Below the pieces are notes generated by a model. The model was not told the origin of the DNA and did not search any database. It saw nothing but the letters and a program-made list of their open reading frames with translations. A DNA stretch of 64,000 nucleotides, from NCBI GenBank assembly GCA_902777335.1, contig CACYTF010000002.1:62001-126000 (forward strand), written 5' to 3'. The position numbers were made by a program, and so were the translations under genes. Position 1 is the stretch's first letter; each line of letters begins with the position of its first letter. The DNA comes from an uncultured Eubacteriales bacterium (GTDB taxonomy: Bacteria; Bacillota; Clostridia; Christensenellales; Aristaeellaceae). Below, one piece after another: positions 7,781 to 16,204 of the stretch.

Positions 7781-8968
7781 TTATTTGAGCGTCGTCGACG
7801 CGGCCTTCTTGATGGCCGCCTGGTGCAGCGAGCACACCTTGTTGGTGCCGTGGGTGCGGCTGTTGGTGAAGTGGATGCAGTGATGGCCGTTGAAGTTGTT
7901 GTCCTTGATGGAGCCGCTGCCGTGGGGCATGCCGTTGATGGACGCGGCGTAGTTCGTGCCATTGATGGTCACAAACACCGCCCGGCGGTTCCAGGACCAG
8001 CTGCCGCCGTAGGCCTGCTTCATCGCGGCGGTGTCGGCGGCGGTCAGCGGCTGGCAGTCGGCGTGGTTCGTGCCGCCGTTGCGCCGCTCGCGCCAGGTCA
8101 GGCCGGTCTCCACGTCGGTGATCTGGGCCGTGACGCCCCGGGCGAATATCTTCTGGATGTCGCTGGTCCACCAGTCCATCTCCCTGGCGATGCCCTTCGC
8201 GGGCCTCAACCCGGAGCCGGAGGAGGCTGCCGCCGTCACCGCCGGCTCGGTCGACGTCTTGCTTTCGGACAGGTCGGAGCGGTTGACATAGCCGGTCTTT
8301 GAGCCGATGGTCACCCGGCAGGCCTTGCCCTTCGTGGCGGTGACGGTCACCGCGTCGTTCAGAGCCAGCGTAGCGATCACCTTGCCGGCGGCGCTGTAGA
8401 CCTTCACGCCCTCGTGGTTGGCGTAGGCGGCGGACGATTTGCTCTGGGCCGGCGTGGCCGTCGGCGCGGGCGTGGCCACCGGAGAAGCGCTCAGGTCGGT
8501 CTTGCGCATGTAGCCGGTCCGGCCGTCGAAGGTTACCTGGCAGACCTTGCCCTTCTTCGCGGTGACGGTCACCGCGTCGTTCAGCTTCAGCTTGGCGATG
8601 GCCGTTCCGCCGGCGTCGTACAGCTTCGCGCCGTCCCGCTTGACATAGGACGTCACCGTCTTGGCCGGGGCCGGCGTCGCCGACGGCGTGGCGGCGGGCG
8701 CGGCCGCCTGGGTGAGATCGGACTTCATCATGTAGACCGTCCTGCCGTCGCGCTCCACCCGGCAGACCTTGCCCTTCACGCCGGTGAGGGTCAGCTTCGT
8801 GTCCGCGGGCAGCGTGCCGACGACTTTGCCCTGGGCGTCGTACACCTTCGCGCCGTTTTTGGCGGTATATACGGTCCTCTGCTCGGCCAGCGCCCCGGCG
8901 GTCAGCGCCAACGCCAGCGCGGCAAATATCAGCAGCAGCATGATGCATCGTTGAGATCGGGTCAACAT
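7781..8968 (-). CDS. Secreted three-SH3-repeat protein with conserved C-terminal domain
   Basis: The 395-residue protein has a signal peptide ending near ALAE. Three bacterial SH3-like repeats follow (about residues 30-85, 104-160 and 182-240), each ending in a GRTxYMxKSDL-like motif and joined by Ala/Thr/Pro linkers. The C-terminal 130 residues include WWTSDIQKIFARGV and NGHHCIHFTNSRTHGT; a domain like this recurs in Clostridia, and its His/Cys/Asp pattern suggests a hydrolase or peptidoglycan-acting enzyme, but the activity is unproven. GGAGGG precedes the ATG at 8968. A promoter with a palindrome lies upstream. Confidence 0.8.
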   Translation of the reverse strand: MLTRSQRCIMLLLIFAALALALTAGALAEQRTVYTAKNGAKVYDAQGKVVGTLPADTKLTLTGVKGKVCRVERDGRTVYMMKSDLTQAAAPAATPSATPAPAKTVTSYVKRDGAKLYDAGGTAIAKLKLNDAVTVTAKKGKVCQVTFDGRTGYMRKTDLSASPVATPAPTATPAQSKSSAAYANHEGVKVYSAAGKVIATLALNDAVTVTATKGKACRVTIGSKTGYVNRSDLSESKTSTEPAVTAAASSGSGLRPAKGIAREMDWWTSDIQKIFARGVTAQITDVETGLTWRERRNGGTNHADCQPLTAADTAAMKQAYGGSWSWNRRAVFVTINGTNYAASINGMPHGSGSIKDNNFNGHHCIHFTNSRTHGTNKVCSLHQAAIKKAASTTLK

Positions 8969-9001
8969 AGAGATACCCTCCGAATCCTCAAAGTTATCCG
9001 T

Positions 9002-9030
9002 ATTATATTACATAATTATGTCAAAATCAA
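9002..9030 (-). promoter_or_regulatory. Promoter with palindromic spacer upstream of SH3-repeat gene
   Basis: Minus strand -35 TTGATT (9030..9025), 17-base spacer and perfect -10 TATAAT (9007..9002). The spacer holds a perfect 12-base palindrome ACATAATTATGT (9010-9021), a likely operator. Confidence 0.65.
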
Positions 9031-9201
9031 GTGCCAAGCGCATATTTCTGCCAATATTCCGTATAAATCCATCCATTATTAACATATTGTGGTCACAAAT
9101 GAGGCCAAAGAAACGCCGCGGCACGCTTTTGAGCCGCGGGCATAGGATGCAATGTGGGCCGGGCACGAACCCGCGCCCAAACCCGCAAGGAGGAATGAGC
9201 C

Positions 9202-10209
9202 ATGTCTTTCTACAGCTACAAGAACGCCAATTCGGAATGCTGCCCCGGCGTCGTCAGCGGCAACATACTGACCGGCCTGAACCAGCGCGTGTGCGTGCAG
9301 GTCAAGAACATCTACGACAGCTGCATGCAGCAGGAACAGCTGGACGACAAGCGCATCGTCATCGAGAACATCGTGCCGGTGCTGCCGGGCAACGACTGCC
9401 TGGGCAACAGCGGGCGGCCCTGTGCCTGTGAATGCGAGGGCAACCGCTGCAACTGCGAGTGCCCGCCGGCCAGCATCCCCATCACCCACGACGAGGCCGT
9501 TCAGAACGCCGAGAACAGCCCGAACCCCCTGCCCCGCCCCTACGGCGCGTGGACCTTTGAGAGCTGCCGCAGCTCCACCACGGCAGGCCGCATCAGCAAC
9601 CTGAGCGTGGAGCGCATGACCGACCGGCCCCAGTTCGCCCGGGTGCGCTGCACCGTGGACGTGCCCCTGGACGTGCTGTTCCTGGACCAGCGCTGCCAGG
9701 AGTGGATGGGCCAGACCGTCGTGAAGGTGGACAAGGACATACTGCTGTGCATCCCCGACGATTCCATCATCCCCTTCACCCTCGAGAGCCTCGTGAGCGC
9801 GATTTGCGTGTCCGGCACTTACATCGGCAACTGCTCCTTTGACATCACCGTCTGCGTCACCGTCGTGCTGAAGGTGCTGGCGGAGGTGGACATACTGATC
9901 CCCACCTACGGCTTCTGCCAGGTGCCCCCCTGCGAGGAGTTCGCGGAAAACGTCTGCGACGAATTCTTCAGTTTGCCTTTGTTCCCCCAGTCCTCCTGCG
10001 CGCTGGAGACCGTGGGCGACGCCACCGGTTGTGGCGGCACCACCGGCAACGGCACCACCACCAGCGCCACCGGCGGCTGCTACAGCTGCGGCCCGGTGAA
10101 CCCGGTGCGGCCCGCCCGGGTCAGCCAGTGCAGCAACTGCGGCACCACCTGCGCCGGCGGCGGCAGCCTGTGCCCCCGCTGCGGCAGCACGATGACCAGC
10201 ATGAACTGA
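9202..10209 (+). CDS. Cysteine-rich protein with C-terminal zinc ribbon, probably spore or cell-surface associated
   Basis: The 335-residue protein has no signal peptide and more than 30 cysteines. The N-terminal part (NSECCPGVVSGNILTGLNQR) leads to a dense Cys cluster near residues 74-90 (CACECEGNRCNCECP), a beta-rich middle region, a Gly/Thr-rich spacer and a C-terminal zinc-ribbon-like end (CSNCGTTCAGGGSLCPRCGS). AAGGAGGAATG is the ribosome binding site. Cys-rich proteins without leaders in spore formers are often coat or exosporium components; that role here is inference supported only by nearby spore genes. A CATATTGT at 9083-9090 resembles a sigma-E/K -10, without a convincing -35. Confidence 0.6.
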   Translation: MSFYSYKNANSECCPGVVSGNILTGLNQRVCVQVKNIYDSCMQQEQLDDKRIVIENIVPVLPGNDCLGNSGRPCACECEGNRCNCECPPASIPITHDEAVQNAENSPNPLPRPYGAWTFESCRSSTTAGRISNLSVERMTDRPQFARVRCTVDVPLDVLFLDQRCQEWMGQTVVKVDKDILLCIPDDSIIPFTLESLVSAICVSGTYIGNCSFDITVCVTVVLKVLAEVDILIPTYGFCQVPPCEEFAENVCDEFFSLPLFPQSSCALETVGDATGCGGTTGNGTTTSATGGCYSCGPVNPVRPARVSQCSNCGTTCAGGGSLCPRCGSTMTSMN

Positions 10210-10236
10210 CAGGACCGACAGAACCGACAGAACTGC

Positions 10237-10261
10237 GGCCCATGCCGAACCGGCATGGGCC
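10237..10261 (+). terminator. Hairpin after the cysteine-rich gene (copy 1 of a twin)
   Basis: GGCCCATGCCG and CGGCATGGGCC form a perfect 11-base stem with a 3-base loop, 28 bases after the stop codon. No T-run follows. A near-identical hairpin lies after hicB at 10967. Confidence 0.6.
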
Positions 10262-10272
10262 AAATATCTCAG

Positions 10273-10301
10273 TTGACAAACACTATTATATGTGTTATAC
10301 T
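10273..10301 (+). promoter_or_regulatory. hicAB promoter with operator-like inverted repeat
   Basis: Perfect -35 TTGACA (10273-10278), 17-base spacer and -10 TATACT (10296-10301). The spacer contains AACAC...GTGTT (10279-10296), an inverted repeat well placed for repression by HicB. Confidence 0.8.
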
Positions 10302-10327
10302 GAAGTCGTCAGAAGGGTGTGCTGCGC

Positions 10328-10525
10328 ATGAAACAATGGTCCGGCAGAGAGGTCATAGCGGAGCTGTTGAAGGACGGCTGGTTTGAGGTGGGCTGCGCGG
10401 GCAGTCATCACCAATTCAAGCATCCGGTCAAGAAGGGCCGCGTGACCGTCAAAGCGCCATGCAAAAGCCTGCCAAGAAAAACGATCGACAGCATAGAACG
10501 GCAATCCGGCCTGAAATTCAGATAG
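10328..10525 (+). CDS. hicA: HicA-type mRNA interferase toxin
   Basis: The 65-residue protein has the double-stranded-RNA-binding-like fold of HicA. Residues WSGREVIAELLKDGW and GSHHQFKHP show the conserved pattern, with the catalytic His in GSHHQF near residue 30. HicA toxins cleave mRNA and arrest growth when free of HicB. ATG 10328 is chosen over a GTG three codons upstream because AAGGG sits about 10 bases before it. Toxin-first gene order and the 27-base gap to hicB are typical. Confidence 0.93.
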   Translation: MKQWSGREVIAELLKDGWFEVGCAGSHHQFKHPVKKGRVTVKAPCKSLPRKTIDSIERQSGLKFR

Positions 10526-10552
10526 GCACCATCCAATCGAAAGAGGCAGAAC

Positions 10553-10954
10553 ATGAAAAAGACAGATCGCTATTTCTATCCCGCGGTATTCAGCTATGAT
10601 CCGGATGAAGAAATCGCCGTCGTTTTTCCCGATCTGGACGTGGCCACCAGCGGTGAGAACGACGACGAAGCGCTGATCTCCGCCCGGGAGTTGCTGGGCC
10701 TCACGATGGCCGGGCTGGAGGAAGACGGGGAACCGATCCCCGAGCCGACCCGCCTGAAGGATATCGCTTTGGCGGACAACGAGCGCGCCGTGCTGGTGGA
10801 CGTGTATATGCCCTCCGTTCGCCTGGCCCACGTCAACCGCTCGGTCAACCGCACGGTGACGCTGCCCGCATGGCTGAATGCCGCCGCGCTGGAACGCGGC
10901 ATCAACTTCTCGCAGGTGTTGCAGGAAGCCCTGCGGTCGCAGATCGGCGTATGA
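10553..10954 (+). CDS. hicB: HicB-type antitoxin
   Basis: The 133-residue protein has the degraded RNase H-like N-terminal domain of HicB (PAVFSYDPDEEIAVVFPDLD, then a DDEALISARELLGL helix), which blocks HicA. The C-terminal 45 residues (VNRTVTLPAWLNAAALERGI then NFSQVLQEAL) form a ribbon-helix-helix DNA-binding part, so it probably represses the promoter at 10273. AAAGAGGC precedes the ATG. Confidence 0.93.
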   Translation: MKKTDRYFYPAVFSYDPDEEIAVVFPDLDVATSGENDDEALISARELLGLTMAGLEEDGEPIPEPTRLKDIALADNERAVLVDVYMPSVRLAHVNRSVNRTVTLPAWLNAAALERGINFSQVLQEALRSQIGV

Positions 10955-10966
10955 GATCAAACGGTT

Positions 10967-10995
10967 GAGGCCCATGCCAACTCGGCATGGGCCTC
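10967..10995 (+). terminator. Hairpin after hicB (copy 2 of a twin)
   Basis: GAGGCCCATGCC (10967-10978) pairs with GGCATGGGCCTC (10984-10995) across AACTC. It shares the GGCCCATGCC core with the hairpin at 10237 and lies between convergent hicB and the methyltransferase gene. Confidence 0.65.
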
Positions 10996-11011
10996 TGCTG
11001 TTTGGTCATTG

Positions 11012-11803
11012 TCATTGCTTCTTCAGCACCCACACATATCTGCCAGTATCCTCGCGGCTGCCGCGGTAGTCGCCGAAGATATCCAGCACCTGATAGCCGC
11101 ACAGCTCGGTGAGGTACAGCATCTCCTGCCGGTAGGTCTGGCGCATCTTCAGCGGCCGGACGCGCTCGGCGACGATCTGGCCGTCCGGGCCGAGGGTCTC
11201 GAACTTCCAGTTCCCGTGCATGATCTGCGTGGCGGGGTCGTAGGTGATGGCGTTGTAGATCTTCTCCCGCTGACCCTCGCTATTGGTGTACTCCAGCCGG
11301 AAGGTATAGTCGTCGGTCGAAGTTTTCATCTGCTGTGCCTGGAAGACCGGGTGCGGCGCGAAGGTGTTCAGCGTCAGTATGCCGCCGTCGGTCAGGCAGC
11401 TTCGAATGTTCATGAGCGCCTTGCGCTGGTCCTCGGGCGTCAGCAGGTGCATGAAGCCGCTGCGGGCGATGATCGCCAGCGAGTATTTGCGGTTGCTGTG
11501 AAAGTCGGTCATATTGGCCGGGAAGATGCGCGGATGCAGGCCCATTGCCGCCGCCTTGCGGCGGGCGACATCGCACATGGCCTCCGAGATATCCGTACCT
11601 TCCGCGTCCAGACCCGCCTGGAGCAGGTACAGCAGCACCGCGCCGGTGCCGCAGGCGATGTCGATGGTCCCAGTCCCGCCGAAGCGCCTGGCCAGGTCCA
11701 GGTAGAATTCCCGGAAGCCCTCGTAGTTGTCGTGCTCGCGGTACATCACGTCCAGATACGCGTCGTAATTTTCCGCCACATCCCGATAATCATGCAGATC
11801 CAT
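11012..11803 (-). CDS. Class I SAM-dependent methyltransferase
   Basis: The 263-residue protein has the Rossmann-type methyltransferase fold. Motif I is IDIACGTGAVLLYLL near residue 48, an acidic residue ends the next strand in EGTDIS, and a post-motif segment SGFMHLLTPEDQRKALMNI follows, as in UbiE/Methyltransf_25 enzymes. A C-terminal beta-rich insertion (residues 150-230) may bind the substrate. Its substrate cannot be told; neighbours (hicAB, ABC exporter) give no clue. It appears to be a single gene. Confidence 0.85.
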   Translation of the reverse strand: MDLHDYRDVAENYDAYLDVMYREHDNYEGFREFYLDLARRFGGTGTIDIACGTGAVLLYLLQAGLDAEGTDISEAMCDVARRKAAAMGLHPRIFPANMTDFHSNRKYSLAIIARSGFMHLLTPEDQRKALMNIRSCLTDGGILTLNTFAPHPVFQAQQMKTSTDDYTFRLEYTNSEGQREKIYNAITYDPATQIMHGNWKFETLGPDGQIVAERVRPLKMRQTYRQEMLYLTELCGYQVLDIFGDYRGSREDTGRYVWVLKKQ

Positions 11804-11843
11804 AGGTCACCCCTACCCCTTGTTCCCTCTCATACGGGGAACC

Positions 11844-11876
11844 GGATTGCCACGTCGCTTCGCTCCTCGCAATGAC
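11844..11876. repeat. Dispersed palindrome-like repeat
   Basis: GGATTGCCACGTCGCTTCGC continues into TCCTCGCAATGAC. The ends (ATTGC/GCAAT) and centre are self-complementary. I recognise this as a widely scattered intergenic repeat in Firmicutes and other bacteria; only one copy was seen here. Confidence 0.6.
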
Positions 11877-11897
11877 ATACGCGGCGGTCCAGGGCTA

Positions 11898-12059
11898 TTC
11901 CTGTTCCCTGTCCCCTGTTCCCTGTTCCCTGTTCCCTGTTCCCTGTCCCCTGTCCCCTGTTCCCTGTTCCCTGTCCCCTGTTCCCTGTTCCCTGTTCCCT
12001 GTTCCCTGTTCCCTGTTCCCTGTTCCCTGTTCCCTGTTCCCTGTTCCCTACTCCCTATT
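11898..12059. repeat. Tandem 7-bp array (TTCCCTG/TCCCCTG)
   Basis: About 22 direct copies of a heptamer, mostly TTCCCTG with some TCCCCTG, fill 11898-12059 and stop three bases before the stop codon of the ABC gene. Because 7 is not a multiple of 3, all plus frames stay open and repeat, but no gene is implied. The length is probably variable between strains. Confidence 0.9.
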
Positions 12060-12061
12060 CC

Positions 12062-13912
12062 TCACGTCAACTCACTCTTCCCCGTATACAGCTCGTAGTA
12101 CCTGCCCTTCATGGCCAGCAGGTCGTCGTGGTCGCCGCGCTCGATGATCTCGCCGTTTTCCAGCACCATGATGGCGTCGGCGTTGCGCACGGTGGACAGG
12201 CGGTGGGCGATGACGAAGGTGGTGCGGTCCTTCATCAGCGTGTCCATGCCCTTTTCGATGTGGCGCTCGGTGCGGGTATCGACGGAGCTGGTGGCCTCGT
12301 CCAGCACCAGTATCGGCGCCTTGCTGAGGGCCGCGCGGGCGATGTTGAGCAGCTGGCGCTGGCCCTGGGACAGGTTCGCGCCGTCGCCCTCGATCATCGT
12401 GTCGTAGCCGTCGGCCAGGCGGCGGATGAAGCTGTCGGCGCTGGCGGTCTTCGCGGCGGCGATGACCTCCTCGTCGGTAGCGTCCAGCCGGCCATAGCGG
12501 ATGTTCTCCATCACCGTGCCGGTGAACAGGTGGGTGTCCTGCAGCACCATGGCGATGTTCTTGCGCAGGTAGTCCTTCGGCAGGTCCATGATGTCGATGC
12601 CGTCGATGGTGATCCTGCCGGAGTCGATGTCGTAGAAGCGGTTCAGCAGGTTCGTGATGGTGGTCTTGCCCGCGCCGGTGGAGCCCACGAAGGCGATCTT
12701 CTGGCCCGGCCTGGCGTACAGGCTGATGTGCTTCAGCACCGTCTTCTCCGGCACGTAGCCGAAGCTCACGTCGTCCATGATCACGTAGCCGTCCAGCTTC
12801 TCCGGCACCCTGGCCTGGGCCGCGGCGTCGGCCTCCGGCTCCTTGTCCATCAGCGAGAACACGCGCTCCGCGCCGGCCAGGGCCGAGAAGATCGTGGCCA
12901 TCTGCTGGCTGATCTCGTTGATCGGGCGGGAGAACTGGCGGGCGTAGTTCACGAATATGGCCAGGCCGCCCACGTCGAAGCGCCCCAGCGCGCACAGCAC
13001 GCCGCCGATGCCCGCGGTGAGGGCGTAGCTGATCTGGGTGGTGTTGCCCATCACCGGGCCCATGATGCCGCCGTAGAACATGGCCTTCTGCTGCTTGTGG
13101 CGCAAATCGTCGTTCAGCTGCTCGAACTCCTGCACGCACTCCGCCTCGTGGTTGAACACCTTGACCACCTTCTGGCCGGCCACCGATTCCTCGATGTAGC
13201 CGTTTGCCGCGCCCAGGGCCGCCTGCTGGGCGGCGTAGTACTTGCGGCTCCTGCGGATCAGCACCTGGCCGCCGAAGGCGAACACCGGTATGAACGCCAG
13301 CGTGATCAGCGTGAGCCAAATGTTGGTGTAGATCATCATCGCCAGCGTGCCCACCAGGTTGATCACGCCGGAGACCATGCTCATCAGCGCCTGGTCCAGC
13401 ATCAGGCCGATGTTGTCCACGTCGTTGGTGAAGCGGCTCATCAGCTCGCCGGTGGTCTCGTTGTCGTGGAATCTGAGGGGCAGCCGCTCAATGCGGGTGA
13501 ACAGGTCGTCCCGGATGGCCTGTATGGCGTTTCGGGACACGCCGATCATCAGCCGGCTCTGCAGCCAGCTGGACACGACGCCCACGATGTAGATGCCCGC
13601 CAGCAAGCCCAGCATGGCCGCCAGGTAGCTGAGCCGGTCGGCCGCGGGCGTGGCGGCGTCGGCGATGCGGTTGATCACCGGGCGCAGCACGTAGCCGCCG
13701 GCCAGGCTCGCGCCGGTGCTCAGCAGCATGCACAGCGCCACCAGCACCAGCCGGTGTTTGTACTTGCCCACGTAGGACAGTATGCGGCCGACCGTCGCCC
13801 GGGAGTGCTTGGGCTTGCCCTTGAAGTTGTTCGTGGCCGCCATGGGCCCCCGGCCGGAGGGCGCGACGGCGCGGCTGTACTGCTTCTGCAGCTTTTCAAG
13901 CGATCTGGCCAT
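12062..13912 (-). CDS. ABC exporter, fused permease-ATPase subunit (catalytic-site subunit)
   Basis: The 616-residue half-transporter has a six-helix type IV exporter domain (residues about 45-340) and an ATPase domain. Walker A is GSTGAGKTT near 410, Walker B is ILVLDEAT with the catalytic Glu, but the signature is LSQGQ instead of LSGGQ. The start is ATG 13912, overlapping the previous gene's TGA by one base; longer upstream frames are readthrough. Together with its neighbour it forms a heterodimeric multidrug- or lipid-type exporter (TM287/288, LmrCD, BmrCD style). The MarR gene at the operon head suggests induction by an exported compound. Confidence 0.92.
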   Translation of the reverse strand: MARSLEKLQKQYSRAVAPSGRGPMAATNNFKGKPKHSRATVGRILSYVGKYKHRLVLVALCMLLSTGASLAGGYVLRPVINRIADAATPAADRLSYLAAMLGLLAGIYIVGVVSSWLQSRLMIGVSRNAIQAIRDDLFTRIERLPLRFHDNETTGELMSRFTNDVDNIGLMLDQALMSMVSGVINLVGTLAMMIYTNIWLTLITLAFIPVFAFGGQVLIRRSRKYYAAQQAALGAANGYIEESVAGQKVVKVFNHEAECVQEFEQLNDDLRHKQQKAMFYGGIMGPVMGNTTQISYALTAGIGGVLCALGRFDVGGLAIFVNYARQFSRPINEISQQMATIFSALAGAERVFSLMDKEPEADAAAQARVPEKLDGYVIMDDVSFGYVPEKTVLKHISLYARPGQKIAFVGSTGAGKTTITNLLNRFYDIDSGRITIDGIDIMDLPKDYLRKNIAMVLQDTHLFTGTVMENIRYGRLDATDEEVIAAAKTASADSFIRRLADGYDTMIEGDGANLSQGQRQLLNIARAALSKAPILVLDEATSSVDTRTERHIEKGMDTLMKDRTTFVIAHRLSTVRNADAIMVLENGEIIERGDHDDLLAMKGRYYELYTGKSELT

Positions 13913-15687
13913 CAGGCTCCCTCCCTTCCGTTGGGCGCGCCTGCGCTGTCGCCGGCCGCCGGTTCCGTGGCCTCGCGCACCTGGGAGTGGTAGATCTCCT
14001 GGTACTCGCGGTTGGAGGCCAGCAGCTCGTCGTGGGTGCCGACGCCGGTGACCGCGCCGTCGTCCATCACGATGATCTTGTCCGCCTCCTGCACCGAGGA
14101 GATGCGCTGGGCGATGATCAGCTTGGTGGCGTCCCTCAGCTCGTCCCTGAAGGCTTTGCGGATGGAGGCCTCGGTGGCGGTGTCCACGGCGCTGGTGGAG
14201 TCGTCCAGTATCAGTATCTTCGGGTGCTTCAGCAGCGCGCGGGCGATGCACAGGCGCTGCTTCTGGCCGCCGGACACGTTTACGCCGCCCTGCTCCAGCT
14301 CCGTGTCGTAGCCCTGGGCGAAGCCGCGGATGAAGCCGTCGGCCTGAGCGCTCTTCGCCGCCTCGACCATCTGGTCGTCGGTGGCCTGGTGATCGCCCCA
14401 GCGCAAATTGTCGGCGATGGTGCCGGAGAACAGCACGTTCTTCTGCAGCACCATGCCCACGCCCTCGCGCAGGTGGAACAGGCTATAGTCCTTCACGTCG
14501 ATGCCATCCACCAGCACCTGGCCCTCGTCCACGTCGTACAGCCGCGGGATCATCGACACCAGCGTGGTCTTGCCGCAGCCGGTGGAGCCGATGATGCCCA
14601 CCGTCTCCCCCGCGGCGATCTTCAGGCTCACGCCGTTCAGCACCTTGTTCTCGGAATTCTTGTAGTAGCGGAAGGACACGTTCCTGAACTCGATGTCGCC
14701 GCGCTCCACCCGGGCGTCGGGCCGGGCGGCGTTCTCATCGGACAGGTCGATCTGCTCGTTCATGACCTCCTTGACGCGGCGGGACGACGCCAGCGCGCGG
14801 GAGCTGTTCATGAACAGCATGCCCAGCATCATCAGCGACATCAATATCTGGGTGATGTAGGTCAAAAAGGCCGAGAAGTCGCCCACCAGCATGCCCCCGG
14901 CGATGACCCGCTTGCCGCCGAACCACACCACGGCCATCGAGGTGAAGTTCATCATCAGCATCATCACGGGCATCATGAAGATCACCACGCCCAGCGCGCG
15001 CATCGCGGCGTCCTTCAGTTCGCCGTTGGACTTGCGAAACTTCTGGTCCTCGCGGTCCTCGCGCACGAAGGACTTGACCACGCGGATGTTGGTCAGGCTC
15101 TCCTGTATGGTGGAGTTCAGCTTGTCGATCTTCTCCTGCATGACGGTAAAGCGCGGAAAGCCGTAGCGTATGATCAGAAACTGGGTCAGCAGCAGTATCG
15201 GGATCGTGACGGCCAGCACCCGCGCCAGCTCGGCGTTCATGATGATGGCCATGATCAGGGCCCCGATCAGCATGCCGGGGGCGCGCAGGAACATGCGCAG
15301 CATCATGTTCACGAAGTTCTGAAGCTGCGTGATGTCGTTGGTCAGCCGTGTGACCAGCGAGCCGGTGGCGTACTTGTCGATGTTGGCGAAGGAGAACTGC
15401 TGCACCTTCGCAAACACGTCCCGGCGCAGGTCGGAGGCGAAGTTCACCGCGGCCTTCGCGCCGAAGTACGCGCCGCCCACGCCGCCGCCCATCATCAGCA
15501 CCGCCGTGAGGATCATCAGCAGGCAGGTGACGACGATGTAGCCCACGTTGTGGGTCTCCACGCCCACGTTCAGGATCTGGGAGTACAGCTTGGGCATCAC
15601 GATTTCGCCCAGCACCTCCACGATCATGCACAGCGGGCCGAGGACGAAGTACTTCCAATAGGGCTTGACATATTTGGACCATTTCAT
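13912..15687 (-). CDS. ABC exporter, fused permease-ATPase subunit (degenerate-site subunit)
   Basis: The 591-residue partner has an exporter membrane domain (residues about 15-300) and an ATPase domain with Walker A GSTGCGKTT near 368, signature VSGGQ and Walker B ILILDDST. The catalytic Glu is replaced by Asp. In heterodimeric exporters one ATP site is built from the Asp-bearing Walker B and the partner's altered signature, and it hydrolyses poorly; exactly that pairing is present here. It begins 6 bases after the MarR gene stop. Confidence 0.92.
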   Translation of the reverse strand: MKWSKYVKPYWKYFVLGPLCMIVEVLGEIVMPKLYSQILNVGVETHNVGYIVVTCLLMILTAVLMMGGGVGGAYFGAKAAVNFASDLRRDVFAKVQQFSFANIDKYATGSLVTRLTNDITQLQNFVNMMLRMFLRAPGMLIGALIMAIIMNAELARVLAVTIPILLLTQFLIIRYGFPRFTVMQEKIDKLNSTIQESLTNIRVVKSFVREDREDQKFRKSNGELKDAAMRALGVVIFMMPVMMLMMNFTSMAVVWFGGKRVIAGGMLVGDFSAFLTYITQILMSLMMLGMLFMNSSRALASSRRVKEVMNEQIDLSDENAARPDARVERGDIEFRNVSFRYYKNSENKVLNGVSLKIAAGETVGIIGSTGCGKTTLVSMIPRLYDVDEGQVLVDGIDVKDYSLFHLREGVGMVLQKNVLFSGTIADNLRWGDHQATDDQMVEAAKSAQADGFIRGFAQGYDTELEQGGVNVSGGQKQRLCIARALLKHPKILILDDSTSAVDTATEASIRKAFRDELRDATKLIIAQRISSVQEADKIIVMDDGAVTGVGTHDELLASNREYQEIYHSQVREATEPAAGDSAGAPNGREGA

Positions 15688-15693
15688 CGGGCT

Positions 15694-16188
15694 CTACACG
15701 CTCCCTTCGCCGCGGCCGTCGCCGCCGGATTCACACTTGTCCATGTTGACCAGGTTCTCCTGCACCCGCTTCAGCACACCGCCGAGCATGGCCAGCTCCT
15801 CGCCGGAGAGGCCCTCGAACATCTCGTCGTCGATCCGGCGAAACTCCGCCAGCGAATCCTCCACCAGCTTCCTGCCCGTCGGGGACAGGCTGATCTCGTT
15901 GCGCCTGGCGTCGGCGCCGTCGCTCTTTTCGACCAGCCCCGCGGCGTTCAGCGGCTTCAGCGTGCGCGCCACGCAGGCCGGGCTCACATCCAGCGCGTCG
16001 GCAATGTCCTTCTGGGACGCGCTCTTGCCCATGCGCGACAGCTTCATCAGCATGCGGTGCTGGCTGTGGTGCACGCCGAAGCGCTCCATGCGCTTCTCCA
16101 CCACCCGGTGATGCAGCCGCATCGCGTGCATCAGCAGGTCGATCAGCTCCCGCAGGCGCGCCGCGCGCTCGCGATCCTGTACCTCCAA
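15694..16188 (-). CDS. MarR-family transcriptional regulator
   Basis: The 164-residue protein has the winged helix of MarR proteins. SQKDIADALDVSPACVARTL is the helix-turn-helix near residue 57, followed by the wing GADARRNEISLSPTGRKL. Flanking helices form the dimer interface. It leads an operon with both exporter subunits and sits 17 bases downstream of a palindrome overlapping its own promoter region, so it is probably an autorepressor released by a ligand that the pump exports. Confidence 0.9.
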   Translation of the reverse strand: MEVQDRERAARLRELIDLLMHAMRLHHRVVEKRMERFGVHHSQHRMLMKLSRMGKSASQKDIADALDVSPACVARTLKPLNAAGLVEKSDGADARRNEISLSPTGRKLVEDSLAEFRRIDDEMFEGLSGEELAMLGGVLKRVQENLVNMDKCESGGDGRGEGSV

Positions 16189-16204
16189 GGCTTCATCCTC
16201 CCAT

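Noticed and set aside
11898..12059. CRISPR array
   Set aside because: The unit is 7 bp with no unique spacers and no cas genes nearby. The 9-bp array at 59.7 kb and the 140-bp units at 21.3 kb also lack spacers.
11820..12147. Frames encoding LFPVPCS-type repeats
   Set aside because: They arise because the 7-bp array stays open in every frame; there is no start signal or known product.
12062..14251. Longer start for the second ABC subunit
   Set aside because: The extra 113 residues are a frame shadow of the upstream subunit; ATG 13912 overlaps its stop and gives the normal family length.
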